DNA from: Phycisphaerae bacterium
GTDB taxonomy: Bacteria; Planctomycetota; Phycisphaerae; UBA1845
Assembly (NCBI GenBank): GCA_029260215.1
Contig: JAJDDQ010000051.1
Coordinates: 247,638-311,637, forward strand
DNA length: 64,000 bases
Direction: 5' to 3'
The translations under genes and the position numbers were made by a program. The notes under the pieces are model-generated. The model was not told the origin of the DNA. It ran no database searches and worked only from the letters and a program-made list of their open reading frames with translations. Below, in pieces: positions 35,565 through 44,511 of the stretch; within the stretch, counting starts at the first letter, position 1; each line of letters opens with the position of its first letter.

Positions 35565-36365
35565 TTATTTACCTTTGAATTGCGGCGCGCGTTTTTCCAG
35601 GAATGCCCGCACGCCCTCCTCGTGATCGCTTGTCTTGCCTGCGGTGCTCTGAAGAAAGGCTTCGTATTCCAACTGGTCTGCCAGGTCGGCGTTCCAGGCT
35701 TTGTTGAACGCTCGCTTGGTCAGGCCTATGGCTCGCGTGGGGAGTAATGCAAGTCGCCCGGCGAGCGCCGATGTGGCGGATTCAAGCTCCGAATCGGGCA
35801 CGACCTGATTCACCAGCCCAATGCTGAGCGCCTCGCCCGCCTTGACCTTGCGTCCTGTATACCCCATTTCCATCGCCCGGCCCATCCCAACCAAACGCGG
35901 CAGCGTGAACGTGCTTCCCGAGTCCGGTACCAGGCCGACCTTGATGAAGGCTTCGATGAAACCGGCGGACTCACCCGCGATGCGCATGTCACATGCCAAA
36001 GCCAAGCTGCATCCAGCACCGGCAGCCACGCCGTTTACCGAGGCGATGACCGGTTTTTCCATCGTGCGTAGCGAAAGGATTAGCGGGTTGTAATGTTTGC
36101 GAAGGTGTTCGCCCAACTCCGGTGCGTTCGGATCGCCGAGACGTTCCTTGACCGTGTCGAGGTCCTGGCCTGCGCAAAACGCACGGCCAGCCGCCGCCAA
36201 AACCACGCAGCGCACGGAGTCGTCCCTGGCAGCAGCCTTCGCCTCCTTGCCCAACGCGATAAGAAGATCGTCGTTGAATGCATTGAGCACGCCAGGCCTG
36301 TTCATGCGCAGGACGCGTACCGGGCCTTCATTTTCGACCAGTAAACATGGCTGATTGTCACTCAT
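35565..36365 (-). CDS. Enoyl-CoA hydratase/isomerase (PaaG-like)
   Basis: The product is 266 aa from ATG 36365 (MSDNQPCLLV). Crotonase motifs: RPGVLNAFNDDL, AFCAGQDLDTVKERLG, PVIASVNGVAAGAGCSLALA (oxyanion hole) and GLVPDSGSTFTLPRLVG, with a C-terminal FLEKRAPQFKGK helix. The D in VPDSGSTF is where PaaG-type isomerases carry their catalytic acid. It resembles the epoxyphenylacetyl-CoA isomerase subgroup, but the substrate is uncertain as no other phenylacetate gene is near. Confidence 0.85.
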   Translation of the reverse strand: MSDNQPCLLVENEGPVRVLRMNRPGVLNAFNDDLLIALGKEAKAAARDDSVRCVVLAAAGRAFCAGQDLDTVKERLGDPNAPELGEHLRKHYNPLILSLRTMEKPVIASVNGVAAGAGCSLALACDMRIAGESAGFIEAFIKVGLVPDSGSTFTLPRLVGMGRAMEMGYTGRKVKAGEALSIGLVNQVVPDSELESATSALAGRLALLPTRAIGLTKRAFNKAWNADLADQLEYEAFLQSTAGKTSDHEEGVRAFLEKRAPQFKGK

Positions 36366-36454
36366 TGGTGCGCTCCGTGATGTCTGGTGCGTCAATCGGC
36401 TGTACGCACGTTACACGATGTTTCTTCGCACGGCGAGTGGGCCGTTGCTCATAC

Positions 36455-36493
36455 GAAAAGCCCGCGACGAATGGCAGTCCACTCGCCGCGGGC
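36455..36493 (-). terminator. Intrinsic terminator of the dockerin-tailed protein gene
   Basis: On the minus strand GCCCGCGGCGA and TCGTCGCGGGC form a hairpin with a 12-nt loop followed by TTTTC, about 38 bp beyond the stop. Confidence 0.75.
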
Positions 36494-36530
36494 CTGAAAT
36501 TTCAACAATCGACTCTAAAGCCGGATCGTG

Positions 36531-38939
36531 TTACGGACGTGCGCTGTTAATGCTCGCGCCGTTCCACGCCTGCGTCGCAACGCCGGCTGTCCCGTTGATC
36601 AACTGGCGGAAGCGCAGGAGGTCAATCGGGCCGACGCTGCCGTCGCGGTCAGTGTCCGCAAAGTCCGTGTCAACGCCCTGGCTCAGCTCGATCACATTGT
36701 TAACGATCTGACGGAATCTCAACAAGTCGAACGGGGTGACCGACGCATTGTTGTCCACGTCGGCAGGCAGGTAGCCGATGTCCACGCGATCCGGCTCATC
36801 CACGCCCGCACCCTGGTTGCCCAGGTCGGTAATGGCAGCGCCACCGCTGTTCTCAACATTGACAGCCTGAATCGTCGTCCATTCCTGGATCGTGATGTTG
36901 CGGCTGAGGGTGATCTCGATGGCCGGGTTGCCACTGGCATCGACGCCAGTCACGGTCGGAGCGCTTGCTCCACCGGTCTCGCTAACGGCGAAGTTGGCAG
37001 CCGTCACAGCACCACCGCCCGCGGCGAAGATGTCTTCAGTGAAGACCAAGGTGAAAGTGTTCATGCCGAGGTCGATGTTGTTGCCGTCCGAGCTTTCAGC
37101 AGCCGAATCGACATAGCCGCCCCAAGCGTGGTCGACGAACGAAGCGCCGTCAGCACCGTGGACGATGGCCGGGCCACCCGCTTCAGGAACGAAGGCTGTG
37201 CCCGTCATGGTCATCACGCCACCGGTCTTGAACAAGCCCATTGTGATTTCACCCGCCTTCGGGCCGGTGTTGGCGTCGAAGCGGAAGTTGTACATCGTCG
37301 ACCAGCGGATGGCGTTGGCGTTCTGATTCTGTGCGAACGTCTGCGTGGACCATTCCAGGCTGTTGCCGCCCTCGGCGACTGCCCAATCGGTTCCGTCGTA
37401 GGGATCGCCACTGTGGTAGTCAACGTCGTGGAAGCCCATGTTGGAAGCGATGACGCCCGGTTCCATCGGAACCGAGAACGACCGCGCGCCACGATCAGCA
37501 TTCAGGTTGAGCAACGCGTACTCGTAGTGCCACGTGCCGTCACCGTTGTCCGAAGCTTTGGACGACAGGATATAACGGCCGTCGCCTTCGACATCGATGT
37601 TGACCTGCGAAACCGTGTTGTCGATCTGGCGCCAAGCGCTGAGGGCTGGCTCGCGACGGACCGTGCCGCCGCTCCCAGTCATGTTGAAGTTGCCAGGATT
37701 GACATTAACGCGACGATACGACGCATTGTTGTTGTCGTTGGTCATGTCACCGAACTGGGCGTCGTCTTGTGCGACATACTGTCCTTCGACGTAGTAAACG
37801 GCACCAGGATTCAACGCCGGGTCCAAGTCGGAGTGGCGAACCTGAATGCGACCACGAAGGGTCGTGTTGCCTTGGGCGAACGCATGGTTGCCCAAGTTTG
37901 TGCCCATGTGCGGGTTGATTTCGCGCTTCGGACCCATATTGCCGAATTGGCCATTGCGCGTCTGCGAATACGGGTCGGAGCAACCGACACCGAGCGATGA
38001 GCAGCAGCCGCCGCAAGTCGGCGAACAACCGGGCAACTCGTTAAGACAGATTCCACCCTGCAACGCACAGAACCCGTGCTTCAGCCAGCTTTGGCCGAGA
38101 TGCTCGAAGCGACCGTCCATGTAGCGATAGACGCTTTGCCCGATGACCGGGTGGCGGGGATTCGGACCGACAAACCAATCCAACGGCTGGGTTCCCTGGT
38201 TGCAAGATGTGGTCGCGACCGAGTATGCGCGGATGCCGTTGATCGGCCCCGTGCCAGCCGTCCACTGGAAGATGTTCGGCAGATCGCCGACAATCACGTC
38301 CGCACCGGGAAGCTCAGGACTTTGCGAACCGCCGATGGCTTCGTTGGTCCGCTCGATCGTCTGGTCCACATCGACGACTTCCAAGCCTGACGTAAAGGTG
38401 AACTCACCAATGACGCCGATCTGCGGGTCCAAGCCAACTTCAACCGCCGCGGCGTGAAGCTGAATGTCACCACGAATGGAAACATGGCTGGCGCTACGAT
38501 CGATGGTCAGCGAAGAACCGACAATCTCGAAGATCGGGTGAGCACCATTCTGGAACATGGCGTTGTTGCGACCTTCAAACGCGATCGAGAAGTCGGTGAA
38601 ATCGATCACCTGGTCGTCCGGCCCGGTCATGTTGAATGAACCGAGAGCCTGCGGCTCACCGTTCAACGAAATGACGCTGCCTTCTCGCTCGAGCATCGTC
38701 AACTGACGTTCGCCACCGGCGGCTACCGGGAACGCGAAAGCGTCCGTCGAAAGCGACCAGCCTTGATTGATCAGCGCATTGCTGTCCAGCGAGATTTCCA
38801 ACTGTGTCTGTCCCGCCGTGCCGTACGTGATGTACGTTTCGGAAGGTGCGAAATCAGCCGCGCCGGCGATATTCGCGCACAGCGCGAAAACAGCCGTGCC
38901 AACGAGGCCACCGAAACATCCCTTGTGCCTGCTCATCAT
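36531..38939 (-). CDS. Secreted protein with dockerin-like C-terminal tail
   Basis: The product is 802 aa with a signal peptide ending near NIAGAA. The N-terminal beta-rich half contains a Cys-rich loop (LPGCSPTCGGCCSSLGVGCS). A middle region (GPKREINPHMGTNLGNHAF) has no named family. The last 195 residues are an Ig-like module plus two EF-hand-like motifs (DVDNNASVTPFDLLRFRQI, DTDRDGSVGPIDLLRFRQL) and end WNGASINSARP. The same tail closes the beta-helix protein at 4845-6902. It probably mediates attachment or sorting and would bind calcium. Function of the main part is unknown. Confidence 0.85.
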   Translation of the reverse strand: MMSRHKGCFGGLVGTAVFALCANIAGAADFAPSETYITYGTAGQTQLEISLDSNALINQGWSLSTDAFAFPVAAGGERQLTMLEREGSVISLNGEPQALGSFNMTGPDDQVIDFTDFSIAFEGRNNAMFQNGAHPIFEIVGSSLTIDRSASHVSIRGDIQLHAAAVEVGLDPQIGVIGEFTFTSGLEVVDVDQTIERTNEAIGGSQSPELPGADVIVGDLPNIFQWTAGTGPINGIRAYSVATTSCNQGTQPLDWFVGPNPRHPVIGQSVYRYMDGRFEHLGQSWLKHGFCALQGGICLNELPGCSPTCGGCCSSLGVGCSDPYSQTRNGQFGNMGPKREINPHMGTNLGNHAFAQGNTTLRGRIQVRHSDLDPALNPGAVYYVEGQYVAQDDAQFGDMTNDNNNASYRRVNVNPGNFNMTGSGGTVRREPALSAWRQIDNTVSQVNIDVEGDGRYILSSKASDNGDGTWHYEYALLNLNADRGARSFSVPMEPGVIASNMGFHDVDYHSGDPYDGTDWAVAEGGNSLEWSTQTFAQNQNANAIRWSTMYNFRFDANTGPKAGEITMGLFKTGGVMTMTGTAFVPEAGGPAIVHGADGASFVDHAWGGYVDSAAESSDGNNIDLGMNTFTLVFTEDIFAAGGGAVTAANFAVSETGGASAPTVTGVDASGNPAIEITLSRNITIQEWTTIQAVNVENSGGAAITDLGNQGAGVDEPDRVDIGYLPADVDNNASVTPFDLLRFRQIVNNVIELSQGVDTDFADTDRDGSVGPIDLLRFRQLINGTAGVATQAWNGASINSARP

Positions 38940-39222
38940 GCCTTAGACTCCATTTGCTCTCCGATTCGAAAATCGACGAGCGACCTCCAGAAAAACTCAA
39001 AATAGTACAATGTTGATGCCCCGTTCCTCACGGGGGTCACCCAAGTTACCACAATGGACTGCGAAATCCAAAAAACCTCGCACCGCAAATCCTCACCACG
39101 AAAGATGCATTTGCACCTGCAAGATATCGGGCCAGTATAACGAAGCCGATTCGGCGATGCAAGATCAATTTGATAGGCGACTCACCCCACCCGCGACACG
39201 TAACTTGTTTGCCTGTCACACT

Positions 39223-41355
39223 TTAATTACTATTGTGGCAGGAAACGCTGGCTGAGCAGTGGATGGCTCCGCCGCGACGCTGGCTCTCCGCGCAAAGGAC
39301 AGGCAGCACCAAAGCTTGCGCGCCGATCGCCCCTTGGAAGGCCTCGCGAGCGGCGGCGTCGAGTGGTGCGAATACCCCCCCGTGTGCCGGCATGAAGTAG
39401 GCGGACCGCGTTTGCAGGCCGTTGACGTAGTTGATCCCATATTCAGCCGCACCGAGGCTTGGAACGTACGCAATCTCAAAACCGAGATTGGCCAATTTGC
39501 GGGCCAATACCTTGCGTTCAGCCTCCAGACGCCAGATTGACCGCAGGTAGGCTTGAACGTGGGGGTCCTCCGGGAGATTCTGAGGGTCCATAACGCGGCT
39601 GGCCAGCCAATCCATCGCGATCAGGAATCGCTGGAGGTTGCCCGCACCCGAGTCTGTCGGTCCACCCTCGAACGCGTCGGCCAACACGCGCGGATAACCG
39701 CCAGGCCAACCGCCGTTTTCCTGCATGGATGTCGCGATAACGTTGATGCACTGAGCCGCCTCGCTGTTGGCAAGGTGATTCTTCGCAGCATGATACGCTT
39801 CGTCATTCATCAAGCCTGCCCGATGCAACGCGGTCAGGCCGCACTCGATGATAATTCGGGCGGCTTTGTCCGTATCGTGCATGAAGGCGACGATTTTTCC
39901 GTTGATGGCGCGCAGGGTGAATTCGACGTCCAGGTGGAATGAGACGGTATCGAGCACCACGACGCGCGCTACGCCGAATTCGACGCGGAAGGCCTCGATC
40001 ACCTGATCCGTCGTCAGGCCCATGACCGTGTTTCGATGAAGCTCAGCCTCACCGATCAACAGCTTGGGCTTGTCGTCCGCTGGGTCGCGGTAGGCGAGAA
40101 TGTTTCCGCCTTGAAAAAGCAGTTTCGATTGCACGACGCGCACGCCAGCCGCTGCCAGGCCGTCCATCGCGAACGAATCGTTGGGCAGAAACTCCGAGCC
40201 GTCATTGCGCCGGTTGGCGTAACGTGGCGCGAGAAAAGCGGCGTGGCTTCGCTTGCTTTGGGCGTCTTGTATCAATCCGCCCTTGCCGTTGTCCTGTGCC
40301 CATTGGGCGATGGGCAGATCGGTCGTAATCAGTGTAATGTGCGCAGCATTCACGCCTTTCCAATCGCGGATATTCCGCATGAAATCCTTAACGTGCGATT
40401 CGTTAATGGTCGCGACGAACTCCGCATCGGGCAGGCTGCGCATGAGCTGGCGGGCGATGTCGAATGATCCGCCGTCTCCGTTGACATGTTTGAAGCCGGC
40501 GGTCTTCATCAGTTGCAGGCGTACGACGGTTGGTGCGTGTTCCCCGCTTTCGGTGCAGACGCGAAAGCCCTTGTCGGCTGCTGGCCAGTGGAATTTTCTC
40601 GCGGAGACCCGTTCGATCAGGGATTCAATCTTCTCGCCATTCTTCAAACGGGTGGCGATATCGCGAATCAGATCGGCGGTGTTCCCATCTGTCGAGTTCG
40701 GCTGGGCGAAGCACTCGAGCAGATCGACGGGGAATCCAACGTCCCAAAGCGTGTCCAGCGCAGCGGCGTCTTCGTGGGTGAATCGCGTCGGGCCGAGCGT
40801 GTGCATGACGCGCACGAGCGTCGGCAGCAGCCCGTCGCGGGCCAGTCGCCGGGCCACGATTTCAGCGGCCCGCACGGTTTCCGGCCCAGCGAGCGGTGAA
40901 AGGTCGATGGCTGGGCGACGTGCGCGATGCGTGAGAATCGGGGCACGGAAGCCGCGTAATCCGGGACGACCGGAGCGGAGCGCGTGGCGATAGCTTTTGA
41001 TCGCGTCGGAGGATTCAGGCTTGTGAACGCGAATTTTTCGGGTGTCCACCCGAGCCGGCGACGAATCTGAGTCGGATGCTGACGCACGATTGGGCGTGAC
41101 TGGTTCTGGCCCCAGAACACGATGGTGTCGTTCCCAATAGGTAGCCCGCACGACGTGGTCCACGATGCGCCAGACGAAATCGGCAGGCAAGGCGAAATCC
41201 GCCAGCGTTCCCAGGCCGACGCGCTGGGCCAAGACGTTCTCCCGGACCTCCGCCTCGACGGCACCGGGCCTGATTGCCTGCTCGTCGGCGGAAGTGGGCG
41301 CGACGTTCAGGGCCGCAATCGCAACGGCCAAAAGCGCAACCTTGAACCCACGCAA
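39223..41355 (-). CDS. Peptidyl-arginine-deiminase-like (guanidino-modifying) enzyme, exported
   Basis: About 710 aa from TTG 41355. The in-frame ATG at 41499 would read through a palindromic element, so I reject it. A hydrophobic N-terminus (VALLAVAIAALNVAPTSADE) suggests export. The C-terminal half has GGNILAYRDP, the catalytic His in SFHLDVEF (H474), PAHGGVFAPLD and the terminal nucleophile in GGAIHCSAS (C700). This is the His/Cys layout of the amidinotransferase/PAD superfamily. It may convert arginine or agmatine-like groups to citrulline-type products. The N-terminal 250 residues are unassigned. Confidence 0.72.
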   Translation of the reverse strand: MRGFKVALLAVAIAALNVAPTSADEQAIRPGAVEAEVRENVLAQRVGLGTLADFALPADFVWRIVDHVVRATYWERHHRVLGPEPVTPNRASASDSDSSPARVDTRKIRVHKPESSDAIKSYRHALRSGRPGLRGFRAPILTHRARRPAIDLSPLAGPETVRAAEIVARRLARDGLLPTLVRVMHTLGPTRFTHEDAAALDTLWDVGFPVDLLECFAQPNSTDGNTADLIRDIATRLKNGEKIESLIERVSARKFHWPAADKGFRVCTESGEHAPTVVRLQLMKTAGFKHVNGDGGSFDIARQLMRSLPDAEFVATINESHVKDFMRNIRDWKGVNAAHITLITTDLPIAQWAQDNGKGGLIQDAQSKRSHAAFLAPRYANRRNDGSEFLPNDSFAMDGLAAAGVRVVQSKLLFQGGNILAYRDPADDKPKLLIGEAELHRNTVMGLTTDQVIEAFRVEFGVARVVVLDTVSFHLDVEFTLRAINGKIVAFMHDTDKAARIIIECGLTALHRAGLMNDEAYHAAKNHLANSEAAQCINVIATSMQENGGWPGGYPRVLADAFEGGPTDSGAGNLQRFLIAMDWLASRVMDPQNLPEDPHVQAYLRSIWRLEAERKVLARKLANLGFEIAYVPSLGAAEYGINYVNGLQTRSAYFMPAHGGVFAPLDAAAREAFQGAIGAQALVLPVLCAESQRRGGAIHCSASVSCHNSN

Positions 41356-41395
41356 GGAGACATCTAATGCATAGTCACGAACCAATTGATGGGTT

Positions 41396-41476
41396 GGGTG
41401 CCCCACGGCTTTAGCCGTGGGGGAGTCGAATCCAAGGACTATTCGACTTCCCCACCTCTGAAGAGGTGGGGCACCC
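41396..41476. repeat. REP-like element (family GGGTGCCCCAC)
   Basis: Outer GGGTGCCCCAC (41396-41406) and GTGGGGCACCC (41466-41476) enclose hairpins CCCCACGGCTTTAGCCGTGG and CCCCACCTCTGAAGAGGTGG. It lies between pyk and the deiminase-like gene. Confidence 0.85.
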
Positions 41477-41503
41477 ACTCGTCGTTTCAGGCGTGACAAA
41501 GCA

Positions 41504-42940
41504 CTAATCCCCGATCATGTGAATGCGCAGCGTCGGCACGCGCCTGGGGTCGACCGGATCGCCCACGACGACCACAAGGTCGCCGGAAACGAGAGCGTAC
41601 TCGCTTGCGAGGCGCTGTTCCAGTTCCGGCGGCGGCGATGGGCCGCTGGCCCAGGATTCGGGGATCAACATTGGTTCGAGCGCGAAGGAGACAGCCATCC
41701 GCCTGCACGCAGCCTCATCGGTGGCGAGGCCGACGAGCGGCACGGTGCCGCGATATTTGCTCATCCATTGGGCGGTCTTGCCCGAACGGGACCAGACGGC
41801 GAGCAGCTTCGCACCGATATCGTGGGCGGTGAACACCGCGCTACGCGCGATGGCTGAGGTGGTGGGGTCGGCTGCGTCACCCACGTGAAGCGTGGGTTCC
41901 AGCACGTCGCGCCGGTGGACACCCGGACGCGATCGAAACGCGTGCACCTCGTCGCAGATGCGGTGCATCATCTCGACCGATTCGACGGGGAAACTTCCCA
42001 CGGCGGTTTCAGCCGACAGCATGACCGTATCCGCACCTTCGAGCACGGCGTTGGCGACGTCGCTGACCTCGGCCCGGGTGGGGGTGGCGTTGTGTACCAT
42101 GCTGTGCAGCATTTGTGTGGCTACGATGACCGGCTTGCCGACAAGCCGGCAGCGGTGGACGATTTCTTTCTGGAGGATCGGAAGTCGATGCACTTCGAGC
42201 TCCACGCCCAGATCGCCGCGTGCGACCAGCACCACGTCCGAGGCGTCGATGATCTCGTCGAGATTCTCGATCGCCTTGGCGGTCTCAATCTTGGAAACGA
42301 TCGGGATCGACACGCCGAGTTTCGCCAACAAATTGCGAAGCTGGGTAATATCGGTAGCTTCGCGAGCGAACGACAATGCCACAAAGTCGAATTCGCGTGT
42401 GGCGATCCATTCAACATCCTGTAAATCTTTAGAAGTTAGAGAAGGTAGGGAAAGTGAGGAGTCTGGGAGATTAATTCCCTTTCTTGTGTCGATTTCCCCC
42501 CCATCTTCACATTCGCAGACAATTTCGTCGATTTTTTTCTCAATAACGCGTAGTCGGATGCAGCCGTCGTCTATCAAGACCCGGTGTCCGACCTCTACTT
42601 CGTCCACGATGGCGGGCGTGTTGGTGGCGAATTTCGCTGCATCGCCGACCTCCAAATGGCGGACAATGACGCAGCGCTGGCCTTTCTCAATTGTTTTTTT
42701 GTTCGGATCGATCTGGTTCGTGCGAATCTTAGGCCCGCACAAATCCGCCATGCAGGCAGTGTGAATACCCCTACTGCCTGCCACTTTTTTGAGTGTTTTT
42801 AGCGCGATATCGTGTTCGGCGTGTTGACCGTGGGACATGTTGAATCGTATGACATCAACACCGACGGAGAGTATTTCATTGAGACGCTCTTCAGAGCGGC
42901 TGGCGGGTCCGATGGTCGCAACTATTCTGGTGGTATGCAC
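41504..42940 (-). CDS. pyk: Pyruvate kinase
   Basis: About 478 aa from GTG 42940 (VHTTRIVATIGPAS), giving the usual family length; the longer frame to 43099 has no matching N-terminus. Motifs include VIRFNMSHG, the catalytic Lys in IVSKIETAKAIENLDEI, GDLGVE, KPVIVATQMLHSM and PTRAEVSDVANAVLEGAD. It converts phosphoenolpyruvate and ADP to pyruvate and ATP, the last step of glycolysis. A short, AT-richer stretch (42420-42540) encodes SSLSLPSLTSKDLQD, the loop entering the barrel. It is divergent from the five-repeat gene. Confidence 0.94.
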   Translation of the reverse strand: MHTTRIVATIGPASRSEERLNEILSVGVDVIRFNMSHGQHAEHDIALKTLKKVAGSRGIHTACMADLCGPKIRTNQIDPNKKTIEKGQRCVIVRHLEVGDAAKFATNTPAIVDEVEVGHRVLIDDGCIRLRVIEKKIDEIVCECEDGGEIDTRKGINLPDSSLSLPSLTSKDLQDVEWIATREFDFVALSFAREATDITQLRNLLAKLGVSIPIVSKIETAKAIENLDEIIDASDVVLVARGDLGVELEVHRLPILQKEIVHRCRLVGKPVIVATQMLHSMVHNATPTRAEVSDVANAVLEGADTVMLSAETAVGSFPVESVEMMHRICDEVHAFRSRPGVHRRDVLEPTLHVGDAADPTTSAIARSAVFTAHDIGAKLLAVWSRSGKTAQWMSKYRGTVPLVGLATDEAACRRMAVSFALEPMLIPESWASGPSPPPELEQRLASEYALVSGDLVVVVGDPVDPRRVPTLRIHMIGD

Positions 42941-43167
42941 ACCGGGATTGTAACGGATGACAACACATTGGCGAAGCACAATAAAGCCCACATTTGCGAA
43001 ATAATGTTGTTGCAATCGACAAGGATTGCGTATATTCACATAGTAGAGTGACGCACGTGGTGGTACGCGGGCCACTGTCGTGAGATTATCCACCTTCATA
43101 TCGTCGAGGGCTTTGCAGGCATTGTGATGCGGGAGCGAGCACTATTCCTTCCCTGAAACCTCTGACA

Positions 43168-44280
43168 GTGCGTCGGGTTCTGGATTGGGCGGACGCCCAC
43201 AAGCAGCGTACGGGCAGTTGGCCTGATCGGTTGAGCGGGCAGATTGTCGGTGCCCAGGGCGAGTCGTGGATGCACGTTGACGGCGCGCTTTCGCAGGGGC
43301 GCCGGGGGCTGCCGGGCGGTTCGTCGTTGCAGCAGGTGTTGGCCAGGCATCGCAAAGTGCGTGTGGGCAGGCGCGAGCGTGCGCTCACGCTCGACATGAT
43401 TCTCAACTGGGCGGACGCTCACAAACTTCACACCGGCGATTGGCCTACGGCGCAGTCGGGGCCTATTCGCCACGCTCCTGGAGAGACGTGGTACAAGGTT
43501 CAGCGGGCGTTGCGTTTTGGACGGCGGGGGTTGCCGGGCGATTCGACGATCGCGGAGTTGCTTGAGGCTCATCGCGGGGTGCGTAATCGATCCAATCTCA
43601 AGCCGTTAAGTGTCGCTCAGATTCTTCGCTGGGCGACTCGTCATCACAAGCTGACCGGTCGTTGGCCTACGCGCGATTCGGGGGAGGTGCTCGACGGCGA
43701 CGGAACGACGTGGATGGCGATTCAGGATGCTTTGTATCTTGGCGGGCGCGGGCTTCCGGGTGGCGGATCGCTGGCGCAATTGCTCGCGGACCGTCGCGGT
43801 GTGCGCAATATTCAGCGTTTGCCGGAGTTGTCCATCGCGAAAATCCTGTCGTGGGCGGACGATCACAAGGATCGCACGGGAGATTGGCCTATCCGCGAAT
43901 CGGGTCAGATTCCCGGCTCCAGCGGTGAAAACTGGGGCAGCGTGGATCATTCTCTCAAATCCGGTCGGCGGGGTTTGCCGCACGGGAAGACCTTGGCGAG
44001 GCTGCTTGCGGAGAGTCGCGGCAAGCGGAACCTGCGTGATCTCGACACGCTCACCGAGCGACAGATTCTGACATGGGCGGAATCACACTATCGGCGGACG
44101 GGGCGATGGCCTTCGCAAACAGCGGGGGCGATTTTCGATGCACCGGGTGAAAAGTGGCGAAACGTCGATACCGCGCTTTACAAGGGGCTTCGCGGGCTGC
44201 CCGGCGGATCTTCGTTGGCCAAGCTGCTTGCCCCGGTCAAGAACTCATCGGCAACGCCCGGAAAAACGATGACGGGGTAG
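43168..44280 (+). CDS. Protein of five tandem 73-aa TGxWP/GRRGLPGG repeats
   Basis: The product is 370 aa made almost wholly of five repeats starting near residues 1, 72, 146, 220 and 294. The consensus is IL.WA..H...TG.WP..SG.I, then G..W..V..AL..GRRGLPGG, then SLA.LLA..RGVRN. I do not recognise a named family. The repeats are helical and basic, with a Trp-Pro and a Gly-Arg-rich loop, which would suit nucleic-acid binding. The start is uncertain: GTG 43168 is used, but the repeat pattern continues upstream (LKPLT) to possible rare starts near 43144-43153. There is no signal peptide or membrane segment. Confidence 0.75.
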   Translation: MRRVLDWADAHKQRTGSWPDRLSGQIVGAQGESWMHVDGALSQGRRGLPGGSSLQQVLARHRKVRVGRRERALTLDMILNWADAHKLHTGDWPTAQSGPIRHAPGETWYKVQRALRFGRRGLPGDSTIAELLEAHRGVRNRSNLKPLSVAQILRWATRHHKLTGRWPTRDSGEVLDGDGTTWMAIQDALYLGGRGLPGGGSLAQLLADRRGVRNIQRLPELSIAKILSWADDHKDRTGDWPIRESGQIPGSSGENWGSVDHSLKSGRRGLPHGKTLARLLAESRGKRNLRDLDTLTERQILTWAESHYRRTGRWPSQTAGAIFDAPGEKWRNVDTALYKGLRGLPGGSSLAKLLAPVKNSSATPGKTMTG

Positions 44281-44511
44281 CGTGACAGCGTCCGGTCAAG
44301 CGGCTGCTGCGTTACACTGTGTATTGAATTCATTTCGCAAAAGAACCATCGTTGGCGAATTGTTGTCTTTTCGCGCCTGGCTCGTTGCTTTTGCTGACGG
44401 AAACCCTTGACCGATACTTTGGCTATAACGAATAGTGGGTGTGGCAGGTGAGTCGGTACCGGCGCGGTTCGACGGCGACCTGCCGATGCGGATCAATTTG
44501 GAGGCTTCACT

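Noticed and set aside
36528..38000. 490-codon frame on the plus strand
   Set aside because: Antisense to the dockerin-tailed protein, which has a signal peptide, domain motifs and a terminator.
43168..44280. CRISPR or DNA tandem repeat
   Set aside because: The repetition is in the protein (73 aa period); the DNA copies are too diverged for a CRISPR or simple satellite.
44395..44440. Promoter-like TTGCTG/GATACT before the propeller gene
   Set aside because: Only a weak match to consensus; alternative TTGACC/TATAAC boxes nearby have the wrong spacing.
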